Shown: positions 52,293 to 61,952, numbered from the stretch's first letter. The stretch: DNA of 64,000 nt from Slackia piriformis YIT 12062 (GCF_000296445.1 NZ_JH815198.1:250501-314500); one strand, 5' to 3'. A program made the numbers and translations. The notes: generated by a model not told the origin, from the letters alone.

Positions 52293-54016
52293 CGCAGGCC
52301 TCCTTCCGCGCTCAGGCGGGTCCATGCGTCGGAATTCTTCAGTTTGTCCGAAGGCCCTTGCCAAGTAATGCGTCCATGGTCCATGACGATGATGTAGTCC
52401 ATGTTTGCTGCCCAATGCAGGCGATGGGTGGCAAAGAAAACGAGTTTGTTCTCCATGAGGGCAAGCGTGCTTTCCTTAAGTTCGAGCTCGGTTTCTACGT
52501 CGAGGTGCGCAGTCGGTTCGTCGAAGAGCAGAATAGTGCGCGACGAATCGAGGAAGGCGCGGGCGAGGGCTACGCGTTGGGCCTGGCCGCCCGAAAGCAT
52601 GCGTTCCCCGGCCCCGATGGGGGTGTCGATTCCCTGGGGGAGTTCGCGGGCTAGAACGTCGAGGCCGACCGCTTCAAGCGCCCTGGCTATGTCTTTGTCT
52701 GTTGCGTGCGGCTGATAGAAGGCCACGTTGTCGTGCAGGCTTGCGTGGAAAAGGTAGGGGTCTTGGGGGATGAACGTGGCGTGGGCGTGCCACTGGTGGT
52801 TGCGCAGGGTCGAGCAGGTTGTCGTTCCTATATGTATCGACCCTGAGCTTGGGTCGGAAAACCCGCTCAGGAGGTTCAAGAGCGTTGTTTTTCCCGATCC
52901 GCTTGCGCCGATGATTCCTACTTTGCAGGGGCTTTTGACGGAAAAGGAGATGTCGTTGAGGGCCGTGTAGCCCGCATAATCGAACGAGACGTTCTCGAGG
53001 GTGACGGAAGGGGCTTCAAGAGCCTCCGAAGAAAGAGCGAGATCGCGTTCCGCATTCTGCGGACGAAGAGCGCGGGCTTCGTCGATGGTTTCGCGTATGG
53101 CGGCAAGGGAGGTGCGGCCGTCGAGGGATGCGTGGTAGTCCGAGGCGAATTCGCGGATAGGGCGGAAATACTCGGGAACCATGATGAGGACCGAGAGCGC
53201 CGGGAGAAAAGAAAGCGTGCCTTCGACCAGGCGGAATCCCATCATGATGGCCACGGCGGCAAGTGCTAAGGTGGCGAAGGTGTCAAGGACGGCGCTCGAG
53301 AGGGTGGCGATGCGCAGCGTTTTCATGGTGGCTTCGCGGAAGCGTTCGGAAACGGCGAAGATGCGACCCGCGTGGTCGCGGCTGCGCCCGAAGGCCTTGA
53401 GCGTGTCGATACCGCGCAGCGAATCGATGAAATGATTGGACATACGCTCGAATTCACCGTGCCTCTTCGCGGCGTCATCTTTGGCGGTGTATCCGATCAT
53501 AATCATATACAGGATGATGAACGGGAAGCAGGCAAGCGCGATGAAGGCCGAAACCAGATCGAGCGGAATCATGGCGATGAGCAGGACCAAAGGCACGATG
53601 CCGACCGCGGTCATCTTTGGGATGATGAGGGCTATGTAGGCGGCGACGTGCTCGGTTCCCTCGATGGCGGAATTTACCACGGCGGCAGATCCGCGCCGGC
53701 CGACAAGTGCAGGCCCGGCTTCGAAGACGGCTTGAAGCAGCGACTCCCGCAATGAATCGGCCTGTCGGTAGGCGTATCGGTCGAGCATGTGGTCTTGCGC
53801 GGCGAGAATGACCTGACGCGCAACGAAGCAACAGAAGAACAGGGCTATCCATGCCGCTTGCTCTTCGAGTGCGTTTCCTTGCCATACGCCGACGATTGCC
53901 TGGGCGAGTCCGACCGCCTGTCCGACGACGGCGAGCGCCCGTGCGACGGTAAGGGCGACGACGACCGCCATCATGGGCTTGATGCCGTCGAGTTCGAATA
54001 TCGCCCGATCGAACAT
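52289..54016 (-). CDS. cydD: Thiol reductant ABC exporter subunit CydD
   Basis: 575 aa half-transporter: six membrane helices then an ATPase domain. Walker A GASGSGKTT, signature LSGGQAQRVALAR, Walker B TILLFDEPTAH, H-loop FFATHRLH. It forms the heterodimer with CydC. First gene of the operon. ATG 54016 is chosen, with AGGCAAAGGC upstream, over the frame start at 54079, which would cross a hairpin. The order cydD-cydC and 4-bp overlap match the family. Confidence 0.92.
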   Translation of the reverse strand: MFDRAIFELDGIKPMMAVVVALTVARALAVVGQAVGLAQAIVGVWQGNALEEQAAWIALFFCCFVARQVILAAQDHMLDRYAYRQADSLRESLLQAVFEAGPALVGRRGSAAVVNSAIEGTEHVAAYIALIIPKMTAVGIVPLVLLIAMIPLDLVSAFIALACFPFIILYMIMIGYTAKDDAAKRHGEFERMSNHFIDSLRGIDTLKAFGRSRDHAGRIFAVSERFREATMKTLRIATLSSAVLDTFATLALAAVAIMMGFRLVEGTLSFLPALSVLIMVPEYFRPIREFASDYHASLDGRTSLAAIRETIDEARALRPQNAERDLALSSEALEAPSVTLENVSFDYAGYTALNDISFSVKSPCKVGIIGASGSGKTTLLNLLSGFSDPSSGSIHIGTTTCSTLRNHQWHAHATFIPQDPYLFHASLHDNVAFYQPHATDKDIARALEAVGLDVLARELPQGIDTPIGAGERMLSGGQAQRVALARAFLDSSRTILLFDEPTAHLDVETELELKESTLALMENKLVFFATHRLHWAANMDYIIVMDHGRITWQGPSDKLKNSDAWTRLSAEGGLR

Positions 54017-54039
54017 GCCTTTGCCTCGTTTCTCATCGA

Positions 54040-54072
54040 GAAAGCGCGGGCACTGCCGTGATGCCCGCGCTT
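54040..54072 (-). promoter_or_regulatory. Terminator-like hairpin in the cydDC leader
   Basis: AAAGCGCGGGCA and TGCCCGCGCTTT form a perfect 12-bp GC-rich stem around a 9-nt loop, 24 bases before the cydD ATG. A second small stem (TTTCTC/GAGAAA) lies between it and the start. It may end the transcript of the upstream gene, act as an attenuator for cydDC, or both. Confidence 0.5.
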
Positions 54073-54093
54073 TGTCCATTAAATGATACGTAT

Positions 54094-54099
54094 ATTATA
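54094..54099 (-). promoter_or_regulatory. -10 element upstream of cydD
   Basis: Consensus TATAAT on the minus strand, in AT-rich sequence between the TIGR00300 gene and the leader hairpin. The -35 at 17 bp (TATCCC) is poor, suggesting an activator or a different sigma contact. Confidence 0.4.
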
Positions 54100-54137
54100 A
54101 CAATTAGCTATTTTTCGGGATACGTGCTTGTGATTCT

Positions 54138-55226
54138 TTAAAGCCCGAGTCCTTTTGCGACGTTGGCTATGAAGTCCTGCACGTTGGTAACAACGCCGCG
54201 CGAAGAAAGCGATCCACGGTCGGTGAGTTTGTTGACGGCGAATTCGGAGATGTCTACGCAGTAGAAATACACCTGGCGAACGGTTCCGTCGTCAAGCACG
54301 CGATAGGAGGGCGTCATATTACCCGTGGCGATGGTGTGCAGCATGGTGGCCATGCAGATGACCGTGGTGGCTTTGCGGATATGGTCGCGCATGGCGCCTT
54401 GCGCCTCGTATGCGTTGCCGATGACCGGGGGAAGGGGGCCGTCGTCGCGGATCGATCCCGCCAGCACGTAGGGAACGTTGTTTTTCTCCAAGGCGTACAT
54501 GATGCCGTCCTGGACGTTTTCTTCTTCGATGAATTTTGCGATCGAGCCGTGGTATTTCACGCGATTGATGGTGTCGAGATGGTGGTAGTGGCCGTTCGGG
54601 CGATTTTCCTGCGTGTCGATGTCTTGCCCGAGCGCCGTGTGAAGATAGGCGCCTTCAAGGTCATGCGTTGCAAGAGCGTTGCCGGCGAAGACGGCGTCTA
54701 CGTATCCTGCTTCGATAATCTTGGAGAACGCGGTACGGGAATAGCCGTTGAAAGAAAACGCGGGACCCATGACCCAGACCACGTAGCCGCGGTCGCGCTC
54801 GTATTGCAAAAGTTCGTAGAGCTCGTCGTATTCGCGGGAGAATGCGGTTTCGCGCGAGCGGCCGAGGCGGAATGCGAAGTTCTCGCTTGGCTTGGAGGCA
54901 GCGCCGAATCCGTCGGTGTGCACGAAGATGCCCTCTTGCGCGTCTTCGGTGCGTCCGCACACGATGAGGTCGCCTTCTTTGATCAGGCGGAATTCAACGA
55001 CTAGGATGCGGCCGTTTTCGTAGACGGCAACGCAGTCCATGCGGCTGTCTTCGGCAAGGAGCCACTGGCCGTCGATCTTGAAGTATTCGGGATAGATGCT
55101 CATGGCGTGATACCCCTCGGGTGCCACGGTGTCTTTCGGCGCGGGGACAAGGGTAGCATTGGGCGCTTCCTCAAAAAGGGGGAGTTTGAAATCGGGTGCC
55201 GTGTAAGGTTTCAGTTCGAAGCTCAT
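54138..55226 (-). CDS. TIGR00300-type protein, archaeal-type ornithine cyclodeaminase/LOR-SDH-like
   Basis: 362 aa. Diagnostic segments are DAVFAGNALATHDLEGAYLH, GHYHHLDTINRVKYHGSIAK and the C-terminal nucleotide-binding-like ATMLHTIATGNMTPSYRV. These match the TIGR00300 group, homologous to the C-terminal domain of plant lysine-ketoglutarate reductase/saccharopine dehydrogenase, of cyanobacterial ArgZ, and of archaeal ornithine cyclodeaminases, which convert ornithine to proline. I infer an amino-acid cyclodeaminase or dehydrogenase role; the substrate is unproven. ATG 55226 is the only supported start. It lies upstream of cydDC on the same strand. Confidence 0.65.
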   Translation of the reverse strand: MSFELKPYTAPDFKLPLFEEAPNATLVPAPKDTVAPEGYHAMSIYPEYFKIDGQWLLAEDSRMDCVAVYENGRILVVEFRLIKEGDLIVCGRTEDAQEGIFVHTDGFGAASKPSENFAFRLGRSRETAFSREYDELYELLQYERDRGYVVWVMGPAFSFNGYSRTAFSKIIEAGYVDAVFAGNALATHDLEGAYLHTALGQDIDTQENRPNGHYHHLDTINRVKYHGSIAKFIEEENVQDGIMYALEKNNVPYVLAGSIRDDGPLPPVIGNAYEAQGAMRDHIRKATTVICMATMLHTIATGNMTPSYRVLDDGTVRQVYFYCVDISEFAVNKLTDRGSLSSRGVVTNVQDFIANVAKGLGL

Positions 55227-55687
55227 AAGACCGCCCTTCGTATGCGTGCCGTTCGGTGCGTCGGTTTTCCTGAGCGCTTACATTCTCGGTGCTTGCGGCT
55301 CCTGCTATCTTTCGCGCTTGCGTCCGAACGGTGTTGTGCAAATTGATGACTGGATAGAAATTCTAGCAGATCTTTCGTCTCTTATCGGCGCGGAGCGCCT
55401 TCGCTGAAGCCATGCGGGCTGTCGCGAGCGTGCCGAAGCTCTGGGCGGATCGGCGTACGGCGTGTCTTATGAGGCACGCCGGCGTTAGAAGATCTTTTGC
55501 TTATCCTGCCGAAGTTTACCGTTTGCGAAAACGCATCGGTTTTACGCCGTTCGTCTTCGTATCGGCGTTATTATGCTTTAGCATGCAATAGTAGCAGCAC
55601 ACTGCCTTGTCCGCGTATGGCGGGATGCGACGGCGCGTTCGTGCGATTCGTCGAGGTGGCAGGCCGATATGAAATGAAAGGTGGACC
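55227..55687. other. Divergent intergenic region upstream of icd
   Basis: 461 bp between the TIGR00300 gene (minus) and icd (plus). It contains a hairpin CGGCGTG (55458-55464)/CACGCCG (55475-55481), and a -10-like TATTAT at 55569-55574 followed by TGCTTTAGCATGC with palindromic character. The expected icd promoter is probably near the latter, but no matching -35 is seen. No ORF with coding character or recognisable RNA is visible. Confidence 0.4.
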
Positions 55688-56884
55688 ATGGCGAAGATTC
55701 AGATGACCACGCCGCTGGTTGAGATGGACGGCGACGAGATGACCCGTATCATCTGGCAGATGATAAAAGACGAGCTGATCTGTCCATTCGTCGATCTGAA
55801 GACCGAGTACTACGACTTGGGCCTCGAGCATCGCAATGCCACTGACGACCAGGTTACGGTTGATTCGGCGGAGGCTACCAAGCGTCTGGGCGTTGCGGTG
55901 AAGTGCGCCACCATCACGCCGAACGCCGCTCGCGTCGAGGAATACGATCTCAAGCAGATGTGGAAAAGCCCCAACGGCACCATTCGCGCCATGCTCGACG
56001 GCACGGTGTTTCGCACCCCCATCGTGGTCAAGGGCATCGAGCCGTGCGTGCGCAATTGGGTGAAGCCCATTACCATCGCGCGCCATGCGTACGGTGACGT
56101 GTATAAGAATACCGAGATGCGCGTTCCCGCCGCAGGCAAGGTCGAGCTGGTCTATACCGCCGAAGACGGCAGCGAGCAGCGTGAGCTGATTCACACCTTC
56201 GCAGGCCCCGGCGTTGTGCAAGGCATGCATAATCTGGACGGTTCTATCGAAAGCTTTGCTCGCAGCTGCTTCAACTATGCGCTCGATGTGAAGCAGGATT
56301 TGTGGTTTGCCACCAAAGACACCATTTCCAAGAAGTACGACCATCGCTTTAAGGACATCTTCCAGGAAATCTACGATGCCGAGTACGCCGAGCGTTTCGA
56401 GGCTGCGGGCATCGAGTATTTCTACACGCTGATCGACGATGCGGTCGCCCGCGTGATGAAGGCTGACGGCGGTTTCATCTGGGCTTGCAAGAACTATGAC
56501 GGCGACGTGATGAGCGACATGGTCTCCTCGGCTTTCGGCTCTCTTGCCATGATGACTTCGGTGCTCGTGTCTCCGCAGGGCGTTTACGAATACGAGGCGG
56601 CGCACGGTACGGTGCAGCGCCATTATTACAAGCACCTCAAGGGCGAGACCACGTCCACGAACTCTGTGGCAACCATCTTTGCCTGGACCGGTGCCCTGCG
56701 CAAGCGCGGCGAGCTTGACGGCTTGGACGACCTGGTCAATTTCGCCGACCGCTTGGAAAAGGCGACGCTCGACACGATTGAGGCGGGCGAGATGACGGGA
56801 GACTTGGCTCGCATCACCACGTTGGAGAACCCCACGACGCTTTCCACGCGCGATTTCATCCTGGCGATCGCCAAACGTCTCTAA
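55688..56884 (+). CDS. icd: NADP-dependent isocitrate dehydrogenase (homodimeric type II)
   Basis: Oxidative decarboxylation of isocitrate to 2-oxoglutarate, supplying NADPH and glutamate carbon. 398 aa. Subfamily II features: [20 protein letters not shown] at the start, the substrate segment [17 protein letters not shown] (the Ser/Asn-Gly loop), [20 protein letters not shown] with the metal Asp residues, and [18 protein letters not shown] near the cofactor. This eukaryote-like type occurs in several actinobacteria. ATG 55688 follows GAAAGGTGG. It is monocistronic with a strong terminator. Confidence 0.96.
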   Translation: MAKIQMTTPLVEMDGDEMTRIIWQMIKDELICPFVDLKTEYYDLGLEHRNATDDQVTVDSAEATKRLGVAVKCATITPNAARVEEYDLKQMWKSPNGTIRAMLDGTVFRTPIVVKGIEPCVRNWVKPITIARHAYGDVYKNTEMRVPAAGKVELVYTAEDGSEQRELIHTFAGPGVVQGMHNLDGSIESFARSCFNYALDVKQDLWFATKDTISKKYDHRFKDIFQEIYDAEYAERFEAAGIEYFYTLIDDAVARVMKADGGFIWACKNYDGDVMSDMVSSAFGSLAMMTSVLVSPQGVYEYEAAHGTVQRHYYKHLKGETTSTNSVATIFAWTGALRKRGELDGLDDLVNFADRLEKATLDTIEAGEMTGDLARITTLENPTTLSTRDFILAIAKRL

Positions 56885-56895
56885 ACTTTGCAAGA

Positions 56896-56941
56896 CAAGG
56901 CGCGCTTCGACGACGTTTGTCGAAGCGCGCCTTGCTGTTTT
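56896..56941 (+). terminator. Rho-independent terminator after icd
   Basis: A perfect 16-bp stem: arms at 56896-56911 (CAAGGCGCGCTTCGAC) and 56919-56934, 7-nt loop, then CTGTTTTC. It begins 12 bases after the icd stop. Confidence 0.9.
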
Positions 56942-56979
56942 CGCGGTCTGCGTTTTGCCGCGGTGCGTCTTCTGTTTCG

Positions 56980-57040
56980 AAAGGCATGTCGTTTCATCGA
57001 GAGTCCGTTTTCGATGAAACGACATGCCTTTTCTTTTTTG
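56980..57040 (+). terminator. Second, very long perfect hairpin terminator
   Basis: Arms at 56980-57000 and 57011-57031 are perfectly complementary over 21 bp around a 10-nt loop, followed by TTCTTTTTTG. It lies only 46 bases after the first terminator. It may be a backup for icd or the end of a short independent transcript. Confidence 0.8.
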
Positions 57041-57097
57041 CGCGCGACGAGCACAAGGCGGGCTATGGGCCATGCGTGCTCTCTGGCATCGCGGTCA

Positions 57098-57119
57098 ATC
57101 TTAATGCGATCTTAATACG
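57098..57119 (+). promoter_or_regulatory. Tandem 11-bp repeats, candidate KdpE site
   Basis: ATCTTAATGCG (57098-57108) is directly followed by ATCTTAATACG (57109-57119), one mismatch, one helical turn apart. OmpR/PhoB-family response regulators such as KdpE bind direct repeats at this spacing. A related half, CATTAACGG, lies at 57142. It is about 170 bp upstream of kdpF. The promoter hexamers themselves are not clear. Confidence 0.55.
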
Positions 57120-57288
57120 CATGCTTTTCTTCCTAACGCCGCATTAACGGGAACTTTCATATCGTAGGCATCGAGCCGAGGGTTGCTTTCGGCTTCGTCT
57201 TTGCCGACCGCGTGGAGTATTGCGCAGGTTGGGCGGGCGGGTTTCGACGATGGCGACGTGCCATCTATGGAAAGGAATGTGCGGTCTT

Positions 57289-57381
57289 ATGGAAATCGTG
57301 ACAGGATGCGTCGGCGCGGCAGGTGTGCTTGCGGCTCTTTACCTGTTTTACGTGCTGCTCAGGGGAGATGATGAAAGGTGA
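57289..57381 (+). CDS. kdpF: KdpF, small subunit of the potassium-transporting ATPase
   Basis: 30 aa, a single membrane helix: MEIVTGCVGAAGVLAALYLF then YVLLRGDDER. KdpF is a peptide of about 29 aa that stabilises the KdpABC complex. The position directly before kdpA, the Lys/Gly-poor helix, and the 4-bp GTGA overlap with kdpA support it. AAAGGA lies about 14 bases upstream of ATG 57289. Confidence 0.85.
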   Translation: MEIVTGCVGAAGVLAALYLFYVLLRGDDER

Positions 57382-59153
57382 TCGACGAGATTTTCGAATA
57401 CGCCGTGTATGTGGCTTTTCTTATTGCGTGCGCACTGCCTCTTTCCGCCTACATCAACAAGGTTATGGCGGGAGAGAAGCATTTCTTGAGCTGCGTCACC
57501 GTCCCTGTCGAGCGGTGCGCGTGTCGTATCATGGGCATCGATTCGTGCGAGCAGATGGGATGGCGGAAGTATCTTGCGAGCGCTTTGATCTTCTCCATCG
57601 TGTCTTTCGTTGTGCTTATGGCCATTCTTATGCTGCAGGGTTTTCTTCCTCTCAATCCCGAGGGCCTTTCGGGCCTTTCGGGCGATCTTGCCTTCAATAC
57701 CGCGGCGAGCTTCGTGAGCAATACGAATTGGCAGTCGTATTCGGGCGAGTCTACCTTGAGCTATTTCTCGCAGGCTATAGGCTTGACAGTGCAGAACTTT
57801 GTCACTCCCGCCGTGGGCATGGCGGTGCTGTTCGCGCTGTTTCGCGGACTTGTTGCGCAGAATAGCGAGGGCCTCGGTTCGTTTTGGACGGATGTCGTGC
57901 GCGCGTTGCTCGGCGTGTTGATTCCTCTTTCTTTGGTGTTGGCGGTTGCAGACGTTTGGCAGGGATCCCCTCAGAACATGTCTGATTACCAGACGACTCA
58001 GCTTGTCGAGCCGGTCGGTATCGCCGAGAACGGCGAGGTTGTTTCGGCCGACGACCCATCCGCTGTTGAAGTGGTGGACGAGATGGTTGTTCCCATGGGA
58101 CCTCAGGCGAGCCAGGTTGCCATTAAGCAGCTCGGCACCAACGGAGGCGGCTATAACGGAGTGAATTCCGCGAGTGTGCTGGAGAATCCCACGCCGCTAA
58201 GCAATCTGCTCCAATGCGTCAGTCTGCTGCTCATTCCCGTTGCCTTGGTGTTTTCTTTCGGCCGCTTCGTGAACGATCGCCGCCAGGGCCGTGCGATATT
58301 CTTCTCGATGTTTGCCATCCTTATGGTCGCCCTGCTTGCTGTCGGGTATTTCGAGATGGCGGGCACGCCCCAGCTTGCCCAAGATGGTGCGGTCTACATG
58401 GGGCAGGCGGGCCAGTCCGGGGGCAATATGGAAGGCAAGGAGACTCGTTTCGGCGTGACCGATTCTGCGCTGTGGGCGACGTTTACCACAGCGGCCTCCA
58501 ATGGCTCGGTGAATTCTATGCACGATTCGTTTACCCCGATGGGGGGTATGGTGCCGATGCTGCTCATGCAGTTGGGCGAAATCATCTTTGGCGGTATAGG
58601 ATGCGGCCTGTATTCCATGATTGGTTTTGTGATCTTGACTGTGTTCATCGCCGGTTTGATGGTGGGGCGCACGCCTGAATACCTGGGCAAGAAGATCGGT
58701 CCCAAAGAGATGCGCATGGCGGTGGTGCTCGCCATCTGCACGCCTGTGGTCATCTTGGTCGGCGCGGCGGCAATGTGTCTGGATCCGGCTACGTTCGCCA
58801 GCCTTTCCAACGCGGGTCCGCACGGCTTTTCCGAAGTGCTCTATGCGGCCACGTCGGCGGGCGCCAACAATGGCTCGGCCTTCGCGGGCATGAATTGCAA
58901 CACGCCGTTTCTCAACATGGTGCTCGGCTTCGAGATGCTGGCTAATCGCTTCATTCCTATGGCCGCCGCGTTGTGCCTGGCTGGAAGCTTGGCGAATCGC
59001 CAAAAGGTAGCTGTTTCGGCGGGAACGCTGTCCACGGCCAATGGCATGTTCGTATTCCTCTTGATTCTGATTGTTTTGCTCATTGCAGCGCTTTCCATGT
59101 TCCCCGCCTTGGCGCTGGGTCCCGTGGCAGAGCAGCTTCAGATGATGCATTAG
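57378..59153 (+). CDS. kdpA: Potassium-transporting ATPase subunit KdpA
   Basis: Potassium-selective channel-like subunit of the high-affinity KdpFABC pump. 591 aa with about ten helices. Four selectivity-filter-type loops are visible: FNTAASFVSNTNWQSY, IKQLGTNGGGYNGVNS, FTPMGGMVPM with MQLGEI and ATSAGANNGSAF. Start is GTG 57378 overlapping kdpF. The length is slightly above the ~560-aa norm owing to a polar insertion after the third helix group (QNMSDYQTTQLVEPVG). kdpB follows after 18 bp. Confidence 0.97.
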   Translation: MIDEIFEYAVYVAFLIACALPLSAYINKVMAGEKHFLSCVTVPVERCACRIMGIDSCEQMGWRKYLASALIFSIVSFVVLMAILMLQGFLPLNPEGLSGLSGDLAFNTAASFVSNTNWQSYSGESTLSYFSQAIGLTVQNFVTPAVGMAVLFALFRGLVAQNSEGLGSFWTDVVRALLGVLIPLSLVLAVADVWQGSPQNMSDYQTTQLVEPVGIAENGEVVSADDPSAVEVVDEMVVPMGPQASQVAIKQLGTNGGGYNGVNSASVLENPTPLSNLLQCVSLLLIPVALVFSFGRFVNDRRQGRAIFFSMFAILMVALLAVGYFEMAGTPQLAQDGAVYMGQAGQSGGNMEGKETRFGVTDSALWATFTTAASNGSVNSMHDSFTPMGGMVPMLLMQLGEIIFGGIGCGLYSMIGFVILTVFIAGLMVGRTPEYLGKKIGPKEMRMAVVLAICTPVVILVGAAAMCLDPATFASLSNAGPHGFSEVLYAATSAGANNGSAFAGMNCNTPFLNMVLGFEMLANRFIPMAAALCLAGSLANRQKVAVSAGTLSTANGMFVFLLILIVLLIAALSMFPALALGPVAEQLQMMH

Positions 59154-59171
59154 GGAAGGGTGTGAGCTAAG

Positions 59172-61280
59172 GTGAAATCCGTTTCCAAGACGGCGAGCGA
59201 TTCTCGCGCTCAGGCAATGAGCGCCGTATCGGGAGCTTTCGCGAAGCTCGCGTTTCGCGAGCAGGCGAAAAACCCCGTTATGCTCATGGTTTACGTTTCG
59301 GCCATATTGACGACGGTTTTGTTCATATTGAGCTTGTTTGGCGTGGCGGATTCGAAGCCCGGCTATATTTGCGCGATTGCGGTGGTGCTGTGGTTGACGG
59401 TGCTGTTTGCCAATTTCGCCGAGTCTTTGGCAGAGGGTCGCGGCAAGGCCCAGGCGGACAGTCTTCGTGCGGCGAAAAAGGACGTCGTTGCTCTTAAGCT
59501 TAACGACTGCCTGGCCGCCCGTGGTAGCCATGAGGCCGATCCTGCGGCATTCTACGAGCGTGAGGCCATCGAAGTATCCTCGAGCGAGTTGGGTTGCGAA
59601 GATGTAGTGTTCGTGCGGGCAGGCGATCAGATTCCGGCTGACGGCGAAGTCATTGTGGGTGCGGCATCGGTCGATGAATCCGCCATCACGGGCGAATCCG
59701 CCCCGGTTATTCGCGAATCGGGCGGTGATCGCTCCAGCGTTACCGGTGGCACGACGGTTCTTTCCGACTGGTTGGTGCTTCGCGTTACCCAAGAGCGCGG
59801 CAAGAGCTTTTTGGACCAGATGATCTCTATGGTCGAGGCCGCTTCGCGCAAACGCACCCCCAACGAGATCGCTCTACAGCTTCTCCTTGTGGCTTTGACC
59901 ATCGTGTTCTTGCTGGTCACCATGTCTTTGTTTACGTTCAGCGATTTCGGCGCACAGCTTGCGGATATGGATAATCCCACCACGATTACCAGTTTGGTCG
60001 CTCTGTTCGTATGCCTTGCCCCCACGACGATCGGCGCTTTGCTTTCTGCAATCGGCATCGCGGGTATGAGCCGTCTCAATCGCGCCAACGTGCTTGCCAT
60101 GAGCGGCCGTGCGGTTGAAGCCGCTGGCGACGTCGATATCCTGATGTTGGACAAGACGGGCACCATCACACTCGGCAACCGTCAGGCATGCGAATTCGTG
60201 CCGGTGGACGGCGTCGCCGAAGAGGAGCTTGCCGATGCGGCCCAGTTGGCGAGTCTGACCGACGAGACCCCCGAGGGTCGTTCTATCGTGGTGCTCGCCA
60301 AGGAGCGCTTCGGGATCCGCGGCCGTGATTTGGAAGGCGCGGGCATGGAAAGCATTCCGTTTACCGCGCAGACGCGCATGAGCGGCGTCAACTTTGACGG
60401 CCACGAGATTCGCAAAGGTGCCGCCGACGCCGTGCGTTCCTACGTGGAGTCCTATGGCGGAACGTACAGCGACGAATGCCGTTGCGTCGTGGAGGAGATC
60501 TCGCGTGCCGGTGGCACTCCGCTGCTCGTCGCCCGCGACCATGCGATTCTTGGCGTGGTGTACCTGAAAGACGTCGTCAAGCAGGGCATCAAGGAGAATT
60601 TTGCTTCGTTGCGCAAGATGGGCATCAAGACCATCATGATCACGGGCGACAATCCCATGACCGCCGCCGCTATTGCCGCTGAGGCCGGCGTGGACGACTT
60701 CCTGGCCGAGGCGACGCCGGAAAGCAAGCTTGATGCCATTCGCCAGTATCAGGCCGAAGGTCATATGGTGGCCATGACCGGCGACGGCACCAATGACGCC
60801 CCTGCGCTTGCCCAGGCCGATGTCGCTGTGGCTATGAATTCCGGCACGCAGGCCGCTAAAGAAGCGGGCAATATGGTCGACTTGGATTCGAATCCTACCA
60901 AGCTGATCGACATTGTGCGCATTGGCAAGCAGCTTCTTATGACCCGAGGAAGCCTGACCACGTTTTCCATCGCGAACGACCTGGCGAAGTATTTTGCCAT
61001 CATCCCGGCGTTGTTCGTGGGGCTGTATCCGCAGCTTGAGGTGCTCAACATCATGCATCTTGCGAGTCCCGAATCGGCAATTCTTTCGGCGATTGTCTAC
61101 AACGCATTGATCATCGTGGTTCTTATTCCCTTGGCGCTTAAAGGCGTGAAATATCGCGAGGTCTCTTCGAGCAAGCTGCTTGCTCATAATCTGCTGGTAT
61201 ATGGTCTGGGCGGCATCATTCTCCCGTTCATCGCAATCAAAGCTATCGACGTAATCTTGGTTGCATTCGGGTTGGCATAG
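59172..61280 (+). CDS. kdpB: Potassium-transporting ATPase subunit KdpB (P-type ATPase)
   Basis: Catalytic subunit. 702 aa. The actuator loop has [19 protein letters not shown], the phosphorylation site is D327 in [13 protein letters not shown], the nucleotide domain follows, and the hinge is [20 protein letters not shown]. Transport-associated transmembrane motif [17 protein letters not shown] precedes the phosphorylation domain. ATP hydrolysis here powers K+ uptake through KdpA. Start is GTG 59172 with GGGAAGGG upstream. It is co-transcribed with kdpA and kdpC. Confidence 0.98.
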   Translation: MKSVSKTASDSRAQAMSAVSGAFAKLAFREQAKNPVMLMVYVSAILTTVLFILSLFGVADSKPGYICAIAVVLWLTVLFANFAESLAEGRGKAQADSLRAAKKDVVALKLNDCLAARGSHEADPAAFYEREAIEVSSSELGCEDVVFVRAGDQIPADGEVIVGAASVDESAITGESAPVIRESGGDRSSVTGGTTVLSDWLVLRVTQERGKSFLDQMISMVEAASRKRTPNEIALQLLLVALTIVFLLVTMSLFTFSDFGAQLADMDNPTTITSLVALFVCLAPTTIGALLSAIGIAGMSRLNRANVLAMSGRAVEAAGDVDILMLDKTGTITLGNRQACEFVPVDGVAEEELADAAQLASLTDETPEGRSIVVLAKERFGIRGRDLEGAGMESIPFTAQTRMSGVNFDGHEIRKGAADAVRSYVESYGGTYSDECRCVVEEISRAGGTPLLVARDHAILGVVYLKDVVKQGIKENFASLRKMGIKTIMITGDNPMTAAAIAAEAGVDDFLAEATPESKLDAIRQYQAEGHMVAMTGDGTNDAPALAQADVAVAMNSGTQAAKEAGNMVDLDSNPTKLIDIVRIGKQLLMTRGSLTTFSIANDLAKYFAIIPALFVGLYPQLEVLNIMHLASPESAILSAIVYNALIIVVLIPLALKGVKYREVSSSKLLAHNLLVYGLGGIILPFIAIKAIDVILVAFGLA

Positions 61281-61300
61281 GCGAAAGGACGAAACGCATT

Positions 61301-61900
61301 ATGAAATGCATCGAGAATTGGGTGAAGGGTTTTGCGCTGTTCGTCGGCGCGACGCTTGTCTGCGGCGCTTTGTACACGGCGGTCGTCACGCTGGTTGCTC
61401 AGGTGGCATTCCCCTATCAGGCAAACGGTAGCTTCGTTGAGGGTTCCGATGGCAATCGCTACTCTATGCTGGTTGGCCAGAGCTATTCCGACGAAGGACA
61501 TATGTGGGGCCGTGTTCAGAACTACAACGCCGAGACATTTGTGGGAGAAGATGGGTCCATCCGACTGTGGGCAGGTCCATCCAACATCAGTCCTGCAAGC
61601 GAGGACTTCGAGTCGTCCGTTGCCGAGCGCGTAGCTGAAATCCGCGCCGCCCACCCCGAGCACGCTGGTGAACCTGTGCCGAGCGATTTAGTAACATGCT
61701 CGGGTTCCGGTTTCGATCCGCATATCTCTCCCGCGGCCGCAGAGTATCAGGTGGAGCGTTTGGCGAAGAATACCGGTAAATCCGAGGAGGAAATCCGTGC
61801 TATTATTCGCGAATGTACAGATGGGCCGCAGTTCGGCATCTTGGGAGATGCGACCGTGAATGTGCTGAAGGTCAATCTGATGCTTGATGGAATCTTGTAG
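61301..61900 (+). CDS. kdpC: Potassium-transporting ATPase subunit KdpC
   Basis: 199 aa. A single N-terminal membrane helix (about 10-33, LFVGATLVCGALYTAVVTLV) then a soluble extracytoplasmic domain with FPYQANGSFVE, DLVTCSGSGFDPHISPAAA and the end VLKVNLMLDGIL. KdpC is needed for assembly and raises ATP affinity. SD AAAGGACG precedes ATG 61301. It follows kdpB by 20 bp. Confidence 0.96.
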   Translation: MKCIENWVKGFALFVGATLVCGALYTAVVTLVAQVAFPYQANGSFVEGSDGNRYSMLVGQSYSDEGHMWGRVQNYNAETFVGEDGSIRLWAGPSNISPASEDFESSVAERVAEIRAAHPEHAGEPVPSDLVTCSGSGFDPHISPAAAEYQVERLAKNTGKSEEEIRAIIRECTDGPQFGILGDATVNVLKVNLMLDGIL

Positions 61901-61952
61901 CGGTCGGTTTGCGGTTGCGTACCGTAGGTTGTAACGGCTTGCGATAAACGAG

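Noticed and set aside
57165-57288. c-di-AMP riboswitch upstream of kdp
   Set aside because: The 124-nt stretch has small hairpins (for example GATGGC/GCCATC at 57249-57265) but none of the conserved ydaO-type core sequences that I could recognise.
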